Source: Clostridiales bacterium UBA4653
GTDB taxonomy: Bacteria; Bacillota; Clostridia; Oscillospirales; CAG-272
Direction of reading: 5' to 3'
Assembly (NCBI GenBank): GCA_002405565.1
Contig: DHMB01000155.1
Coordinates: 1 to 16,248 of the forward strand
DNA: 16,248 bases
Below the pieces are notes generated by a model. It was not told where the DNA came from. It did not search any database and saw nothing but the letters and a program-made list of their open reading frames with translations. Shown here piece after piece: positions 13,935 through 16,248 of the stretch. A program made the translations under genes and the position numbers. Within the stretch, counting starts at the first letter, position 1. Each line of letters opens with the position of its first letter.

Positions 13935-14462
13935 TCAGTTCTTCTCTTCCTCGGCGAGCTTTCTTGCGCGTTCAATAAGCGCTATGAAGCGTTCGTCTCC
14001 GCGGACGGAATTGAACCATTCCCAGCCGCGCTTCGCCGTCATAGCGTAATACATATAGCCGGAAGAAAAATAGTACGGCCACTCGCTGCAGATGTCTTTT
14101 CCTCCGTCCGGAAGAACGATAACGCCCGTTGCCGGAATCAGCTTTATCCCTCCGAAAAGGTGCTCCGCGCCGACGTCAAGCGGCTCATTTTCCGGAACCT
14201 CGGCAGCCTGCTTGCAGAGTTCAAAGGCTTTTTCGATATATTCAAAGCCCTCGTCTCTTTTGCCCGCTCCGAAAAGCGCCGTTCCGCATATGAAATGCGA
14301 GCGGTAATATTTCTTTTTCCACGCCGGCGGAACCTCGCCGTCATCGCCGAAGCTCTCAAGCAGCTTTATAACGTGCTTATGCCACGCCACGGCTCTGTCC
14401 GGCTTTCCGATATACCTCTGGTTGCGTTCAAGATAATGCACCATTATGCGAAGGTTGTTCAC
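13935..14462 (-). CDS. TPR-like C-terminal segment, probably split from the upstream gene by a frameshift
   Basis: From a GTG at 14462 this gives 175 residues, but the same frame stays open and coding-like back to 14546 (YDELREEELWENKEHW, then KSRALRDVNN) with no ATG, GTG or TTG start in that part. Helical repeats are visible: a first pair around the GTG start, then YYRSHFICGTALFGAGKRDEGF and EYIEKAFELCKQAAEV. The end, GWEWFNSVRGDERFIALIERA, resembles the last helix pair of TPR arrays, where DPLRDDPRFQALL-type sequences recur. The most likely reading is that this is the C-terminus of the protein at 14527-16248. Alternatively it is a separate gene using GTG. No specific function is recognised. 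Confidence 0.65.
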   Translation of the reverse strand: MNNLRIMVHYLERNQRYIGKPDRAVAWHKHVIKLLESFGDDGEVPPAWKKKYYRSHFICGTALFGAGKRDEGFEYIEKAFELCKQAAEVPENEPLDVGAEHLFGGIKLIPATGVIVLPDGGKDICSEWPYYFSSGYMYYAMTAKRGWEWFNSVRGDERFIALIERARKLAEEEKN

Positions 14463-14526
14463 GTCGCGGAGCGCTCTTGACTTCCAGTGCTCTTTATTCT
14501 CCCATAACTCCTCCTCGCGAAGCTCG

Positions 14527-14546
14527 TCATATATCGCAGTAGTCCG
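14527..14546 (-). other. Probable frameshift junction at an AT dinucleotide run
   Basis: On the minus strand the upstream frame reads GAT ATA TGA. Adding one AT unit to the ATATAT run (14529-14534) would give GAT ATA TAT GAC GAG and join the two coding stretches as YCDI-YDELREEE. A single dinucleotide loss in a repeat therefore explains the split. Confidence 0.55.
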
Positions 14547-16248
14547 TCATACGGGGCGGCGTTATGCGAATTCCGCATCTGTCCTCAAAGATGACAAGCT
14601 CTCCGTCATCTCCCTTTGCATAGGTATAGACAGCATAAGAAACGTATCCGTCCGGTATGTCCATACCGTCATACCGACGCATCATCCCGTCCTCAAGCGG
14701 CATATACCCTTCTCCCGTGCCTTCGTATTCGGTAAGCTCATAGGTAACGGTTTTCACTCCGCAAAGACATTCAAAATCCGCACGCACTATGCCGACGCCC
14801 TCCGCAAAATAATATGTTTTTCCGAAGCCCCTGTATTGATGTCCTATGCTGTTTTCAAGCCCCGTCGTGTTTATCGTCAACCTGATACAGTTTTCAAAAG
14901 TGCCGGCTTTCGTCGTTATCGGCTCGCTTTTTTCGCAACGGATGTTCGATTTTATATGATCTACATCGTCAAATTCGACGGTCGGCTCGGCGCCGACGCG
15001 CCACTCGTCAGACCATAGTGCATTTGCCGAAGACGAAAGCAAACCGTAAACATCGTTATAAAGCGTCATATTGCAGCCGACGCTGTCATTTGTGCTTTTC
15101 AGCTCAAAGCTCCAGCCCCCATTGCGTTTTATATCTGCCCGGCCGTCTTTTTTCCGCACGTTTCCATAGACAAAGAAGTTCCAGTGTCCCGTTGCCTTTG
15201 CGTCAGGCGTTGCCTTTGCGTCCGTGTCCCTTATCCTTCTGGCAACTGAGATCGCCGCCTTTGTAAACGCTTTGCGGAACGGGGTGTCCGCAAGCGCCTC
15301 CGCCCGATCGATGGCATATGAAACATCTCCGATTCCGTTTTCCTCCGTCCAATAGTCGCTGCGTATCAGGCGCATCATATCCATCCAGGAATTGTCATCA
15401 TATTTCAGGCGCTCGGATTCCTTTCTCGACACAATGACGGCTGAGGTCTCCGTCGCCGACGTTACCGCAAAGCGCAGGTGCAGTCTGACGGTATCGTCAT
15501 CGTAATCCGAGCGGTATTCCCAGCTGTTGCCGACGGCGAGCGGAAGAATTCCCTCTCCTCCGGCAATTCTGAAGCCGCAGAGGATTCTCTCCTCGGAAGC
15601 GGGAAAACCGGAAATTATCTGCTTTACAATACCGACCCCGTCCTTATAATATGTTCTGAAGGTTCGGAGCCCTTCGTATTCATCATAATATTTTGTTGTT
15701 ACAAGGCGACAGTTTTCAAACGTGCCGCAAGGCGTCTCGACCGTCTCTCCGTCGCTTTCGTATGTGACGGTCGTTCCGTCCGTCCCCGTGACCGTTTCTC
15801 CCGGGGAAAGCGCCGAAGGTAGAAATTTCCCGTCGCAATACGACGCATTGCGGAAAATATCGTCCGCTCCGTAAAGGGTTGATGTTATCCAGCCCTCTGA
15901 AACGCCGTATTCCGTTCCCCAGAAGCAAAGCCCTCCGCCGATTCTACGAATATCAAACGCACACGTCTCGATACGGTATCTCTTCTTGTTTTCGCTTCCA
16001 AGTCCGGCAATAACGTCCGCCAGCGCGATAGATTCATCTGCAAGAGAATGATATATGTTCTCCTCCGGCACGGTCTCTTTCGCCTTTTCAAACGCAGCCT
16101 TAGCATCGTCGAAGGCGCCGCTGCAAACGTAACTTTTGCCGAGCTGAAGCCACTCATACGCCAGCGTTTCCTTAAATCCCGCCTTTTCAAGATAAGGTAT
16201 CTGCCTGTTTTTTATAAAGTCTTCCCTTGCCACGCCGAACTGAACAAG
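14527..16248 (-). CDS. Unrecognised protein with TPR-like helices and duplicated beta-rich modules (5' end outside window)
   Basis: The frame is open from the window edge to a TGA at 14527-14529. The first possible start inside the window is a GTG at 16233, but five codons before it (LVQFG) are also open, so the true start is probably outside. Numbering from that GTG, residues 1-85 are TPR-like helices (LAYEWLQLGKSYVCSGAFDDA). Then come beta-rich modules built on a recurring pattern: GTFENC (170-175) followed by a KDGVGIV strand (198-203), and again GTFENC (444-449) followed by AEGVGIV (477-483). VGNSWEY (234-240) and EDGMMRRYDG (514-523) look like module starts. A helical insert sits at about 280-345. 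Each module resembles conserved beta domains found in Clostridial surface or signalling proteins, but I do not recognise a named family. The frame ends abruptly at CDI. Confidence 0.7.
   Translation of the reverse strand, partial: LVQFGVAREDFIKNRQIPYLEKAGFKETLAYEWLQLGKSYVCSGAFDDAKAAFEKAKETVPEENIYHSLADESIALADVIAGLGSENKKRYRIETCAFDIRRIGGGLCFWGTEYGVSEGWITSTLYGADDIFRNASYCDGKFLPSALSPGETVTGTDGTTVTYESDGETVETPCGTFENCRLVTTKYYDEYEGLRTFRTYYKDGVGIVKQIISGFPASEERILCGFRIAGGEGILPLAVGNSWEYRSDYDDDTVRLHLRFAVTSATETSAVIVSRKESERLKYDDNSWMDMMRLIRSDYWTEENGIGDVSYAIDRAEALADTPFRKAFTKAAISVARRIRDTDAKATPDAKATGHWNFFVYGNVRKKDGRADIKRNGGWSFELKSTNDSVGCNMTLYNDVYGLLSSSANALWSDEWRVGAEPTVEFDDVDHIKSNIRCEKSEPITTKAGTFENCIRLTINTTGLENSIGHQYRGFGKTYYFAEGVGIVRADFECLCGVKTVTYELTEYEGTGEGYMPLEDGMMRRYDGMDIPDGYVSYAVYTYAKGDDGELVIFEDRCGIRITPPRMTDYCDI

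Noticed and set aside
14493..14515. Good ribosome site (GAGGAG) followed by ATG near the gene junction
   Set aside because: That ATG opens only three codons (ATG GGA GAA TAA), and the GAG repeats fit Glu codons of the continuing frame.

Overview
The window looks like chromosomal DNA from a Gram-positive member of the Clostridia (Firmicutes), probably an uncultured gut lineage. This rests on strong GGAGG-type ribosome binding sites, consensus sigma-A promoters with TG-extended -10 boxes, two lipoprotein solute-binding proteins with clear lipoboxes, tight operons, and U-tailed hairpin terminators shared by convergent genes. The taxonomy is inferred from style only. No rRNA, tRNA, CRISPR array, insertion sequence or phage gene was seen.

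Layout. (1) 1-2814, plus strand: the 3' part of a branched-chain amino acid (LIV) ABC importer operon, livH (end only)-livM-livG-livF, closed by a terminator. (2) 2856-4188, minus strand: a two-gene unit, a small nitroreductase followed by a ZIP metal transporter. The nitroreductase reading frame has an in-frame TGA where relatives usually carry Cys, and the family-like C-terminus continues after it. (3) 4434-8696, plus strand: an operon from a consensus promoter, encoding a solute-binding lipoprotein, an ABC ATPase, a fused double permease of the Fe3+/2-aminoethylphosphonate class, and a winged-helix/LicC-like cytidylyltransferase fusion. (4) 8749-13634, minus strand: a second importer of the same broad class (lipoprotein, fused permease, ATPase), with a large unusual insertion in the ATPase. 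It converges on operon 3 at a shared terminator. (5) 13935-16248, minus strand: a large unrecognised protein with TPR-like helices and duplicated beta-rich modules. It runs off the window and appears split by a frameshift near 14530.

How the parts work together. The window is dominated by three ABC importers, each with its own control region. Operon 3 reads as an uptake-and-activation cassette: import of an intact phosphate- or phosphonate-bearing headgroup (2-aminoethylphosphonate or phosphocholine are the best guesses), then CTP-dependent activation, perhaps for surface decoration. The winged helix on the activating enzyme and a strong dyad at the operon's transcription start suggest possible autoregulation. 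The second importer's substrate cannot be read from the sequence. It has its own operator-like dyad in the 5' UTR and a hairpin between the binding-protein and permease genes that probably sets their expression ratio.

Most worth checking: the in-frame TGA in the nitroreductase (possible selenocysteine), the import/activation cassette with its putative operator, the ATPase insertion, and the frameshifted C-terminus of the unknown protein.
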